In this document: one piece after another, positions 8,643 through 16,145 of the stretch
Position numbering within the stretch: position 1 is the stretch's first letter
Layout of the letters: each line of letters begins with the position of its first letter
Assembly (NCBI GenBank): GCA_009841145.1
Contig: VXMJ01000026.1
Span: 1 to 64,000 of the forward strand
Length of the DNA stretch: 64,000 bases
Direction of reading: 5' to 3'
From: Caldilineaceae bacterium SB0661_bin_34
GTDB taxonomy: Bacteria > Chloroflexota > Anaerolineae > Caldilineales > Caldilineaceae
Translations under genes and position numbers: made by a program
Notes under the pieces: model-generated
What the model was told of the DNA's origin: nothing
The model's input: only the letters and a program-made list of their open reading frames with translations
Databases searched by the model: none

Positions 8643-9746
8643 ATGGCCGTTAGCTTGACAAGCCCACTGCAAGATCGCACCGGCGCCGAGGTTGTGCGCA
8701 CTCCGATCATCGACACGGATGTGCATGTGTACATCCAACCCGACGATCTCGAAAGGCACCTCTCTCCCTTCTGGAGGGACCAATACCTCAATTTCGGCAA
8801 GCGCACCTACGACGGCATGCTGTTCCCCCGGTCCATGCCCATGGCCGCCCGGCACGACGCGTGGCCTCCCAATGGCGACATACCGGGTGCAAATCTGGAG
8901 TTCACGCAGATGCAGCTCCTGGACGAGTTCGACATGGACTACGCCATCCTCACCCCGCTCACCGGCACGGGTGAAGTCCTGAACTTCGACTTCGGGCTAG
9001 CCCATGCCCAGGCCGTCAACGACTATCAGATTGAGGACTGGTGTGCGCACGACAGCCGGTTGCGCGCCTCGATCATCATTCCCTACGAGGACGGACCGCT
9101 TTCGGCCGAGGAGATTCATCGATTGGGCAACCACCCCTCGATGGCGCAGGTATTTCTGGTTACCCGGACCCGCGACCCTCTGGGCTCCAGGCGCTACTGG
9201 CCGATCTACGAGGCGGCCTGCGAATACGACCTCCCGATCGCCGTGCATTTTGGTGGTGTGGGCGGCAGTGGCATCACGGGTGCCGGATCTCCGACCTACT
9301 ACATTGAAGATCATGCAGGGATGGCGCAAAGCTTCCAGTCCCAGGTGACCAGCATTGTTAGCCAAGGATTGTTCGAGATATTCGACAACCTCAAGTTCGT
9401 CCTGATCGAGGGCGGGTTTGCCTGGATGATTCCGCTCATGTGGCGACTGGACCGCACCTGGGAAAAGCTGCACAAGGAACTGCCCCGGGTCAAGAAACCG
9501 CCGTCCGAATACATTCGCGAGCATATGTGGATTAGTACGCAGCCCATCGAAGAGCCTCTGTATCCGCACCAGTTCAATCAGATGCTGGACCAGTTGGACA
9601 TGACCGATCGGTTGATGTTCGCGTCGGACTACCCCCACTGGGACTTCGACAATCCAATGCGCGCCATCCCGTCCACCGTCGCCGACGCCGCGCGCCGGCG
9701 CATCATGGCCGAGAACGCCGCGGAACTGTACGACCTGCCCATCTGA
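8643..9746 (+). CDS. Amidohydrolase family 2 (PF04909-type TIM barrel), second of a tandem pair
   Basis: Paralog of the preceding gene, 367 residues, with a good GGAGG ribosome site before the ATG at 8643. Visible elements are 'IIDTDVHVY' at the first barrel strand, the probable metal ligand H202 in VHFGG, the conserved 'EGGFAW' segment and the late 'FASDYPHWDFD' loop carrying the catalytic aspartate. Family enzymes hydrolyse or decarboxylate ring-derived acids using one divalent metal. It lies 61 bases after its paralog and 7 bases before the Rieske ferredoxin gene, hinting at a ring-oxidation or ring-opening route, which is inference. No signal peptide, so cytoplasmic. Confidence 0.88.
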   Translation: MAVSLTSPLQDRTGAEVVRTPIIDTDVHVYIQPDDLERHLSPFWRDQYLNFGKRTYDGMLFPRSMPMAARHDAWPPNGDIPGANLEFTQMQLLDEFDMDYAILTPLTGTGEVLNFDFGLAHAQAVNDYQIEDWCAHDSRLRASIIIPYEDGPLSAEEIHRLGNHPSMAQVFLVTRTRDPLGSRRYWPIYEAACEYDLPIAVHFGGVGGSGITGAGSPTYYIEDHAGMAQSFQSQVTSIVSQGLFEIFDNLKFVLIEGGFAWMIPLMWRLDRTWEKLHKELPRVKKPPSEYIREHMWISTQPIEEPLYPHQFNQMLDQLDMTDRLMFASDYPHWDFDNPMRAIPSTVADAARRRIMAENAAELYDLPI

Positions 9747-9753
9747 GTCCGCA

Positions 9754-10197
9754 ATGCCCAAGTACGCGGTCGCAACCGTTGACGAGATTCCGGCAGGTCA
9801 GCGGAAGGTTGTCGAGGTTGCCGGCCGCGTCGTCGGCATCTTCAACCTGGAAGGCGAGTTTTTCGCGCTGCGCAACACCTGCCCCCATCAGGGCGGGCCC
9901 CTTTGCAATGGACGCGTAACGGGCTTCCTGCACGGTCAGCCCGGCGCGCTCGTGTACTCCCGGCAAGGGGAGATCCTGCGTTGTCCTTGGCATGGCTGGG
10001 AATTCGACATCCGGACGGGGCAGTCGTGGCACAACCCGGCGCGCGTGCGTGTGAGGGCCTATGAGGTTTCCGTGAACGAAGGCCCGGTGGAGGGCCCGTA
10101 CAAGGCGGAGTCCTTTGACGTAGAGGTACGGCAACAGGTTGTCTACGTGGACATTCCCGGCGCGTCGGACATGCCCGAGGCCACTGGTTCCGGTTGA
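9754..10197 (+). CDS. Rieske [2Fe-2S] ferredoxin-like protein
   Basis: A 147-residue stand-alone Rieske domain protein. The iron-sulfur ligands are the pair C43/H45 in CPHQG and the pair C77/H80 in CPWHGWEFD. The two pairs are separated by 31 residues, longer than in the smallest ferredoxins because of a loop carrying 'HGQPGALVYSRQGE'. No membrane span or large oxygenase domain is attached, so it most likely passes electrons to an oxygenase or acts as a redox subunit. It starts 7 bases after the second amidohydrolase and is probably co-transcribed. No matching oxygenase alpha subunit or reductase is visible in the window. Confidence 0.9.
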   Translation: MPKYAVATVDEIPAGQRKVVEVAGRVVGIFNLEGEFFALRNTCPHQGGPLCNGRVTGFLHGQPGALVYSRQGEILRCPWHGWEFDIRTGQSWHNPARVRVRAYEVSVNEGPVEGPYKAESFDVEVRQQVVYVDIPGASDMPEATGSG

Positions 10198-10256
10198 CGA
10201 CTTCCCTCCGAATTTCTTTTTGACTCCCGTGTCCGGTTGCGTTGCGGAAGGTCTCC

Positions 10257-11201
10257 ATGCGCGTTCTTGTCTACTACCCGTCCATGACCGAGTCGGATCT
10301 GGCCCAGGTACAGGCCGCGGCACCCGATGCCGACATCGTGCACGCCAAGACTGCGGACGAGGCTGCCGCGGCGGCCGACGGGTCCGAGGTAATCATGGGG
10401 TTGATGCCGCAGGAGGTTTTCGCGCAGGCCGGCTCGTTGCAGTGGTTTCAGTCTGCGTCGGCCGGCCTGGACAATGTTCTGTTCCCCGAGTTGGTCGAGT
10501 CCGACGTGATTCTGACCAACATGGCGGGTTTGTATGCCGCCGCCGGTGGAGAGCAGGCTTGGGCGCTGCTGCTAGCCTTGGCGCGCGGCCTGCCCGATGC
10601 CGTTCGCAGTCACAGTGCCCGCAAGTGGCAGAAGGTTCCCATTGCCGAAATCACCGGGAGGACGATGCTGGTTCTGGGGATGGGTGGCTTCGGGCAGGAG
10701 ATTGTCAAACGTGGCGCCGGCTACGATCTGAACATTCTTTCGTTGGACCCGGAGAGGACCGAAGCACCGGGCGTGGCCGAAATCAGGACGCCGACCAAGG
10801 AGAATCTTCACGCCTTTCTCCAAGTGGCCGACATGGTGATGGTTGCCTGTCCCTTGACCAGGGAAACCTACCACTGGATTGCCGACGAGGAGTTTGGCCG
10901 GATGCAGTCCCATGCATATCTTGTCAATGTTTCGCGGGGCGGCATCATCGATGAAGAGGCGCTGGCAAGAGCATTGCACAAAGAGCTCATTGCAGGCGCA
11001 GGCCTTGACGTTCAGGAAGTTGAACCTCTGCCTCAATCAAGTCCGCTGTGGGACGCGCCGAACTTTTTGATGACGGCCCATCAAGCCGGGTTCTCGGCGG
11101 ATCGCCACCGCAATGTGGTCCGTTTTTTTGCCTCGAACCTGCAACGGTACGTGGCCGGTGAGCCACTGGCAAACGTATGTGACATGGCCAAGGGGTATTA
11201 G
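10257..11201 (+). CDS. D-isomer-specific 2-hydroxyacid dehydrogenase
   Basis: NAD(P)-dependent 2-hydroxyacid/2-oxoacid oxidoreductase, 314 residues. The C-terminal Rossmann domain opens with VLGMGGFG, the substrate-binding arginine lies in VNVSRGG, the acidic partner of the relay is in EVEPLP, and the catalytic histidine is in TAHQAG (the usual family proline before the histidine is replaced by alanine). The ATG at 10257 gives the normal N-terminus; a TTG five codons upstream is also in frame. Relatives reduce glyoxylate, hydroxypyruvate or other 2-oxoacids. Position between the Rieske gene and the purine-degradation genes would suit removal of glyoxylate from either pathway, but that is inference. 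Confidence 0.9.
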   Translation: MRVLVYYPSMTESDLAQVQAAAPDADIVHAKTADEAAAAADGSEVIMGLMPQEVFAQAGSLQWFQSASAGLDNVLFPELVESDVILTNMAGLYAAAGGEQAWALLLALARGLPDAVRSHSARKWQKVPIAEITGRTMLVLGMGGFGQEIVKRGAGYDLNILSLDPERTEAPGVAEIRTPTKENLHAFLQVADMVMVACPLTRETYHWIADEEFGRMQSHAYLVNVSRGGIIDEEALARALHKELIAGAGLDVQEVEPLPQSSPLWDAPNFLMTAHQAGFSADRHRNVVRFFASNLQRYVAGEPLANVCDMAKGY

Positions 11202-11216
11202 CAGCATCGGATCAAC

Positions 11217-11246
11217 GCGCAAGGGGACGATCCGTCTGTCCCGCGC
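11217..11246 (+). terminator. Stem-loop after the hydroxyacid dehydrogenase gene
   Basis: GCGC (11217-11220) plus GGGAC (11224-11228) pair with GTCCC (11238-11242) plus GCGC (11243-11246), leaving a 3-base bulge on the left arm and a 9-base loop. It lies 15 bases after the stop codon. No U-tract is present. Confidence 0.42.
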
Positions 11247-11381
11247 AACTCGGGAATCGGTGTTGCTTCCGATCCTCTGCCACGCTCTCCCAGGCTACGG
11301 GCCGGGGCGACGTTGCCGACTCGGTTGTGCGGCACCGGCAGGCGCTTCGTAGCGCGCCAGGCGAAGTCGGGAACCAGGCAA

Positions 11382-12740
11382 ATGCAAGCCGACCTGTATC
11401 TGAAGGACGCGTTGGTCGTTACGGAGACCGGGGAATTCCGCGGCGGCGTAGTCGTGAAGGACGGTGTCGTGGCCCAGGTTGTAGCCGGGTCTCCCGATAT
11501 CCAGGCCACAACCTGCCTTGCACTGCAAGGTCGCGTGTTGTTGCCGGGCCTGGTGGATAGCCATGTCCACTTCAACGAGCCCGGACGGGAGGACTGGGAA
11601 GGGTTTCGGACGGGCACCATGGCGGCCGCCGCGGGCGGCGTCACCACCGTGGTCGACATGCCGCTGAATTCATCCCCGCCGACCGTGGACTGCGTTCAAC
11701 TGCAACGCAAGCAGACAGCAGTGCGCGACCAAGCCGTAGTGGACTACGCCCTGTGGGGCGGGTTGATCAACAACAATCTGGCTCACTTGGAGAGCCTCTG
11801 CGCCGAACGGGTGGTCGGTTTCAAGGCGTTCCTGGTGTCCAGTCCCGATTTTCCCCGGGTGGATGACGACCTTGTGTTCGCCGGTATGCGCCAGGTGCGC
11901 GCCCTCGACAGTCTGTTGGCCGTACATGCCGAGAACGAAAGGGTGACCATGTACCTGGCCGAGGAACTTCGGTCGCGGGGACGGCGCGATCCCTTGGCCT
12001 GGGCGGAATCGCGCCCAGGACACCAGGAAGTGGAAGCAGTGGCCCGCGTTCTGCACTGGGCGGCAACCACCGGAGCAACCCTGCATGTTGTGCATGCGTC
12101 CCTACCCGATGTGGTGCGGCTTGTGGCTGCGGCCAAGCGTAGGGGAGTCCCGGTAACGGTGGAAACCTGTCCCCACCATCTGCTCCTCGATCTCGACGAC
12201 TTTCAGAGGATCGGGCCGGACGCCAAGTGCGCGCCTCCGCTGCGCAGCCGCGAGACCGTGGAAGACCTTTGGCAGTGTGTTCTGGCAGGGAAAGTGGACA
12301 CGTTCGGATCAGATCATTCACCCTGTCCTCCCGAACTCAAGCGGGTTGGAGAAGGCGACGTGTGGCAGGCTTGGGGCGGGATTTCCGGCATCCAGACCAT
12401 GTTGCCTGCGCTGATGACGGAAGGTGTGCACAAGCGGGGCCTGTCGCTGGCGGCCTTGACGCGGATGGCTTCGGCAAATCCGGCCCGCCTGCTGGGGTTG
12501 TATCCCCGCAAGGGGATAATCCAACCCGGCAGCGACGCCGACTTCGTGGTCGTCAATCCGGACTGTCGGTGGACATTGACCCCCGACCACCTGTTCTACC
12601 GCCATCGCCACAGTGCATTTGTGGGGCATGCGTTCCGCGGTGCAGTGGAACGGACCATCGTGAGAGGAACCACGGTCTACCATCGGGAGGCCATCCGGGT
12701 TGAACCCGGCTTTGGCCGGTTGCTCCACCGGACCCGGTGA
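11382..12740 (+). CDS. allB: Allantoinase
   Basis: Cyclic amidohydrolase that opens allantoin to allantoate in purine degradation, 452 residues. The binuclear metal site is recognisable: H61 and H63 (DSHVHFNEPG), the carboxylatable lysine K148 (FKAFL), histidines in HAENE and ETCPHHLLLD, and D311 with H312 in SDHSPC. The SDHSPC context and the following 'GGISGIQTMLP' separate allantoinase from dihydroorotase and hydantoinase. The ATG at 11382 is chosen because it directly precedes the beta-strand 'LYLKDALVV'; the frame is open further upstream. It is followed 37 bases later by ureidoglycine aminohydrolase, two steps further along the same pathway. Confidence 0.93.
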   Translation: MQADLYLKDALVVTETGEFRGGVVVKDGVVAQVVAGSPDIQATTCLALQGRVLLPGLVDSHVHFNEPGREDWEGFRTGTMAAAAGGVTTVVDMPLNSSPPTVDCVQLQRKQTAVRDQAVVDYALWGGLINNNLAHLESLCAERVVGFKAFLVSSPDFPRVDDDLVFAGMRQVRALDSLLAVHAENERVTMYLAEELRSRGRRDPLAWAESRPGHQEVEAVARVLHWAATTGATLHVVHASLPDVVRLVAAAKRRGVPVTVETCPHHLLLDLDDFQRIGPDAKCAPPLRSRETVEDLWQCVLAGKVDTFGSDHSPCPPELKRVGEGDVWQAWGGISGIQTMLPALMTEGVHKRGLSLAALTRMASANPARLLGLYPRKGIIQPGSDADFVVVNPDCRWTLTPDHLFYRHRHSAFVGHAFRGAVERTIVRGTTVYHREAIRVEPGFGRLLHRTR

Positions 12741-12777
12741 TGCGGTGTTCGACCAGGAAGAAAGTACAGGTATTCCC

Positions 12778-13527
12778 ATGGACCCATTTGGATTTACCCG
12801 CAGTCGAATTCGCCCCAGCTACGCCCTCATCACGCCTCCATCCCATGTCGAGGCGCCTTTGCCCAACTGGCTCAATTCCTCCGGCGTGATTTTGATTTCG
12901 CCGCGAATGGGGGCCGGATTCTGTCAATTCGCGGCGTTGATGGGGCCTGAATCGGCTGCCGCCGCACCCGCACCCGGCATCGAACGGTTCGTCTTTGTTG
13001 AGCAGGGCAGGTGCACGCTTGATGTCGCGGGCTCCCGCGAGGATCTTGCACAAGGAGGTTTTACCTTCATCCCGGCAGATTGTGAACACATGCTTGCCTC
13101 AACCGAAGGCTGTCGTCTGACCGTGTTTGAGAAACCATACGTGCCGTTGGCCGGTGTGTCCGCGCCCCAACCGGTGTCGGGACGCGAGCAGACGATTTCG
13201 GCAGAGCCGTTCATGGGCGATCCGGATGCCATGCTCAAGACGCTGTTGCCCGATGCGCCCGAATTCGATCTGGCCGTCAATCTGTTCGAGTTCGCTCCCG
13301 GTGCCGCCTTGCCCATGGTGGAAGTCCATGTAATGGAGCATGGGCTGCTGATGGTGCAGGGCAAGGGAATTTACCGGCTCGGTGACGACTGGCATCCGGT
13401 GCAGCGCGGCGATGTGATTTGGATGGCTCCCTTTTGTCCCCAGTGGTTTACGGCCGTAGGCAAGGAACCGGCACGGTACCTGTACTACAAGGATGTGGGC
13501 CGAGATCCTTTGGGAAGCTCCGCGTGA
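12778..13527 (+). CDS. allE: (S)-ureidoglycine aminohydrolase
   Basis: Bicupin enzyme that releases ammonia from ureidoglycine to form ureidoglycolate, 249 residues. Both cupin halves are visible; the C-terminal cupin carries the expected Mn ligands E182, H184 and H188 (EVHVMEHG) and Q222 (CPQWF), matching the Glu-His-His-Gln set known for this family. The ATG at 12778 gives the normal start 'MDPFGFTRS'. It lies directly after allantoinase, but allantoate amidohydrolase, which makes its substrate, is not in the window. The assignment is firm because cupin metal ligands and neighbours agree. Confidence 0.92.
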   Translation: MDPFGFTRSRIRPSYALITPPSHVEAPLPNWLNSSGVILISPRMGAGFCQFAALMGPESAAAAPAPGIERFVFVEQGRCTLDVAGSREDLAQGGFTFIPADCEHMLASTEGCRLTVFEKPYVPLAGVSAPQPVSGREQTISAEPFMGDPDAMLKTLLPDAPEFDLAVNLFEFAPGAALPMVEVHVMEHGLLMVQGKGIYRLGDDWHPVQRGDVIWMAPFCPQWFTAVGKEPARYLYYKDVGRDPLGSSA

Positions 13528-13655
13528 TACTGGCGAGAGCGGACACGATGGCACAGTGGCTGTGTCGAATTGATGGGATGCATTAGGGGCCACAGACACC
13601 ATCCTGTCCACGGAAGCCGTAGCCAAGAGTCATGTCCATCCCGGCGCCAGAATGG

Positions 13656-14123
13656 TCAGTAAGGGATCTTGTCTTGCTTGGCCCGCCATTCGTCAAATAC
13701 CCGAAGCGCTTCGTTGCCCAGAAGCCTGACGGATGGGACGGTTCGCTGTTCGACGGGCAAGGGGATCTCCTCGTACAGGAACTGGTCGCTAAACCCGGCC
13801 GCGGCCGCATCCTCACGCGAGTTGGCGAAATAGATGCGTGTGATGCCCGACCAGTAGATGGCACCCAGGCACATGGGGCACGGCTCACAGCTTGTGTAGA
13901 TTTCGCAGTCCGTCAACTGGTGGGTTCCCAGTGCCGTGCAGGCTGCGCGGATGGCCGTAACCTCGGCGTGGGCTGTGGGATCGAGGCTGGACGTGACGCG
14001 GTTGAAACCTTCGGCGACCACTAGGTCACCGCGGACCACAACCGCACCAAACGGGCCTCCCAGATTGGTGTTGATGGCTTGCCGGGACAACTTTATCGCC
14101 CGCCGCATATGGGAGTGGTTCAT
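13656..14123 (-). CDS. guaD: Guanine deaminase (CDA-fold)
   Basis: Zinc deaminase of the cytidine-deaminase fold that converts guanine to xanthine, 155 residues. The zinc site is H52 and catalytic E54 (HAEV) with C82 and C85 (PCPMC). The flanking sequences 'NRVTSS.DPTAHAEV' and 'CLGAIYWSGI' followed by an NSREDAAAAGF segment are characteristic of the B. subtilis-type guanine deaminase rather than tRNA adenosine or cytosine deaminases. It is the last gene of a minus-strand trio with HIU hydrolase (46 bp upstream) and uricase, supplying the entry to urate, and it converges with the ureidoglycine aminohydrolase gene. Confidence 0.9.
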   Translation of the reverse strand: MNHSHMRRAIKLSRQAINTNLGGPFGAVVVRGDLVVAEGFNRVTSSLDPTAHAEVTAIRAACTALGTHQLTDCEIYTSCEPCPMCLGAIYWSGITRIYFANSREDAAAAGFSDQFLYEEIPLPVEQRTVPSVRLLGNEALRVFDEWRAKQDKIPY

Positions 14124-14169
14124 GCAACAGTCCTTGGTTTGGTTGCGAGGATCGGGCCAGACGTGCGGA

Positions 14170-14526
14170 CTACGAACCCCGGTATGTCGTATAGCTCCAG
14201 GGAGATACTAGAAGCGGCACGTGGTAGTGGCCGTCCCGGGCGATGGCAAAGCGGATCGGGACCTGATTGAGGAACGGAGGATCGGGTAGGTCGAGCGACT
14301 GCATGGCGAAATAGCGGCCGACATGGAACAACAGCTCCCACTCCCCGGTTTCAAACGCGCCGCCTTCCAGGAGCGGCTCGTCGCATCGACCGTCGTGATT
14401 GGTTGCCACGGACTTCACCAGTCTGCGGCGGCCATCGGCCCAGCGGTACAAATCCACCTGCAAGCCGGCCCCAGGCTTGCCTTGCGCCGTGTCCAGCACA
14501 TGCGTGGTCAAGGTGCCCATGTCCAT
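14170..14526 (-). CDS. uraH: 5-hydroxyisourate hydrolase (transthyretin-like)
   Basis: Transthyretin-fold enzyme that hydrolyses 5-hydroxyisourate, the product of uricase, to OHCU; 118 residues, the normal bacterial cytosolic length without a signal peptide. It shows the N-terminal LTTHVLDT strand with the catalytic-site histidine at about residue 9, the central '[19 protein letters not shown]' region, and the diagnostic C-terminal tetrapeptide YRGS. It lies between uricase and guanine deaminase on the same strand, 85 and 46 bases apart. Two near-adjacent ATGs (14526 and 14520) are possible starts. Confidence 0.95.
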   Translation of the reverse strand: MDMGTLTTHVLDTAQGKPGAGLQVDLYRWADGRRRLVKSVATNHDGRCDEPLLEGGAFETGEWELLFHVGRYFAMQSLDLPDPPFLNQVPIRFAIARDGHYHVPLLVSPWSYTTYRGS

Positions 14527-14611
14527 GTCTCCGGGTTTGTTCGATGTGTTTGGGACCCGTGCCGAAACAGGTCAGACTGTGGACGTGGACCGAGCACAAC
14601 CCTGATCACCG

Positions 14612-15448
14612 CTACCGGGTCACGGTTGCCTCAATATGGCCATGCGGTTCGTCCGTCGGCAGAAACACGCGGTTTGACGAAGCGAGACCAAACTGCGCCA
14701 GATCGACTTCGTGATAGTGCAAGTTGGGCATCGCAAGCGTGATGTCCTCGATTTCAGGGATCCGTTCCAAAACGGCGCTGCCCATGCGCCAAAGGCTGTC
14801 CTGTACCGACTTGCTGTAAGTGGCCGCGAACACCTCCTCCAAGGTGCTGCGGATGGTCCCGGCGGTTTGAGCGTAGCCGGCAGGAGCCGCGCCGTAGGTC
14901 CAGTTGGCCTGCATGCGTGTGGCCAAGATGCGGTCGTCGACTTCCGGGAGGGTTGTGACCTTGTCCCGCAGAAAGTCGGCGAAACCAGATCCTGTGGTCT
15001 TCATGAGGGCAAGGTCTCGGAACCCGCTCCTGACGGTTTGCTGGTCCCGGGCCACCATCACCCCCGCCAACGGAGTGCAGGCCTGCGACTGCACGAAACC
15101 GTGTGGATGGTCGGAACCGTTGACATGCAGTCTGTGCCACGGGGTTTCGACCAAGTCGATGTGCACTTCCGACACGTGGCCGTATCGTTGCAACATTCCC
15201 TGTGCCAACTCAATGGCGAACGATTCGGTTTCCAGGTTGGGGTGTTGGCAGGCCGTAATGTACACAAGATTCTTCATGGTGTCGGTTGGCACCACATCCG
15301 CGTTGTCTCCGTGGGTGTAGGCTCGATCGAATCGGCCCAACAGGGCCATGTCGATGCTAAGATCCGAGATTCGGTGCCGGGTTTGTTCGCGCACCAGGCG
15401 CAAAACGCGCACGCGGGCTTTGCCGTAGGTGTGGGCTGCAAGTTTCAC
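14612..15448 (-). CDS. Urate oxidase (uricase)
   Basis: Cofactor-free oxidase that converts urate, oxygen and water to 5-hydroxyisourate and peroxide; 278 residues, two T-fold domains. It begins at a GTG (15448). Family markers are YGKARVRVLRL with the catalytic lysine near residue 10, 'NADVVPTDTMKNLVY' with the relay threonine, 'SEVHIDLVETPW', and the C-terminal half ending in 'MPNLHYHEVDLAQFGL' and 'NRVFLPTDEPHGHIEATV'. It heads a minus-strand operon with HIU hydrolase and guanine deaminase. The ISAs1-type remnant begins 85 bases upstream, so the original promoter region may have been disturbed by insertion. Confidence 0.95.
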   Translation of the reverse strand: MKLAAHTYGKARVRVLRLVREQTRHRISDLSIDMALLGRFDRAYTHGDNADVVPTDTMKNLVYITACQHPNLETESFAIELAQGMLQRYGHVSEVHIDLVETPWHRLHVNGSDHPHGFVQSQACTPLAGVMVARDQQTVRSGFRDLALMKTTGSGFADFLRDKVTTLPEVDDRILATRMQANWTYGAAPAGYAQTAGTIRSTLEEVFAATYSKSVQDSLWRMGSAVLERIPEIEDITLAMPNLHYHEVDLAQFGLASSNRVFLPTDEPHGHIEATVTR

Positions 15449-15533
15449 GGGTGCACTGTCAATCCTCAGGCAAGCACAAATCGGGTGCGGTAGGCCAAGA
15501 GAATCGCTTGGCCTACTGCAACTTCAGGAAACA

Positions 15534-15881
15534 TCATAGAGTACCGAAGGCAATGACCACGGCCTGACTGGTGGTCGGTGCAAAGATGTCCTGCACCCTG
15601 TCCCGAAAGTCCTCCTTCATCCGAGCTGCATCCCGCCGCGCGCAGATCCGCTCCAGCGTGTTGTGCGAGGGGATCCCGTGAGGAAGCTCCTGGACGGCGA
15701 GCAACCCAGCCTCGTTGCGCTGATCGAAGAGGGCAACGGCTTCGAAACTGTCCGCACCGCAGATGGCGGCCAGCACCGCCACCACCAACATATTCGTCAG
15801 ATGGTGCCATTGGATCCGATCCACCCGCGGTCCCCGGGGGTGCCAAGGCCTCGACCAGGGCGAAGGCATCAGACCGTCCAT
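15534..15881 (-). pseudogene. Truncated ISAs1-family transposase (N-terminal domain only)
   Basis: A 115-codon frame that matches the N-terminal DDE-associated domain of ISAs1-type transposases: 'HPRGPRVDR' followed by HHLTNMLVVAVLAAICGADS, then the family block 'LPHGIPSHNTLERICA'. It ends with AVVIAFGTL where intact proteins have the strand carrying the first catalytic aspartate (usually AIDGKTLR), so the catalytic domain is missing and that aspartate is lost. Terminal inverted repeats were not found by eye. This marks a past insertion between the uricase operon and the LysM gene. Whether the stub is still translated is unknown. Confidence 0.75.
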
Positions 15882-16145
15882 CAGGGGTTTTCCGCAGGCT
15901 TGATCCGGAACCTACCCACAATAGCTACAGGCCAACTCACCCGGTTGGCCCAGCCAATTTAGATGCTGTCACCTTGACGTTTGCCGGGTCGTCAGCAAGG
16001 ATGGTCAATTTGGTATATCCTTTGAATTAGTCATCTTAATAGATTCTGTTGCAGGCCGGTGCCCCCTGCACCGTCGTTGTAAATCTGCGCTCTACTCCCT
16101 TGCGACAGATATTCGGGACCTGTTGCTCGGGTCGTGAGGGGAGTC

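Noticed and set aside
15449-16133. Terminal inverted repeats of an ISAs1 element
   Set aside because: No matching pair of ends could be identified around the stub; only the protein fragment supports the call.
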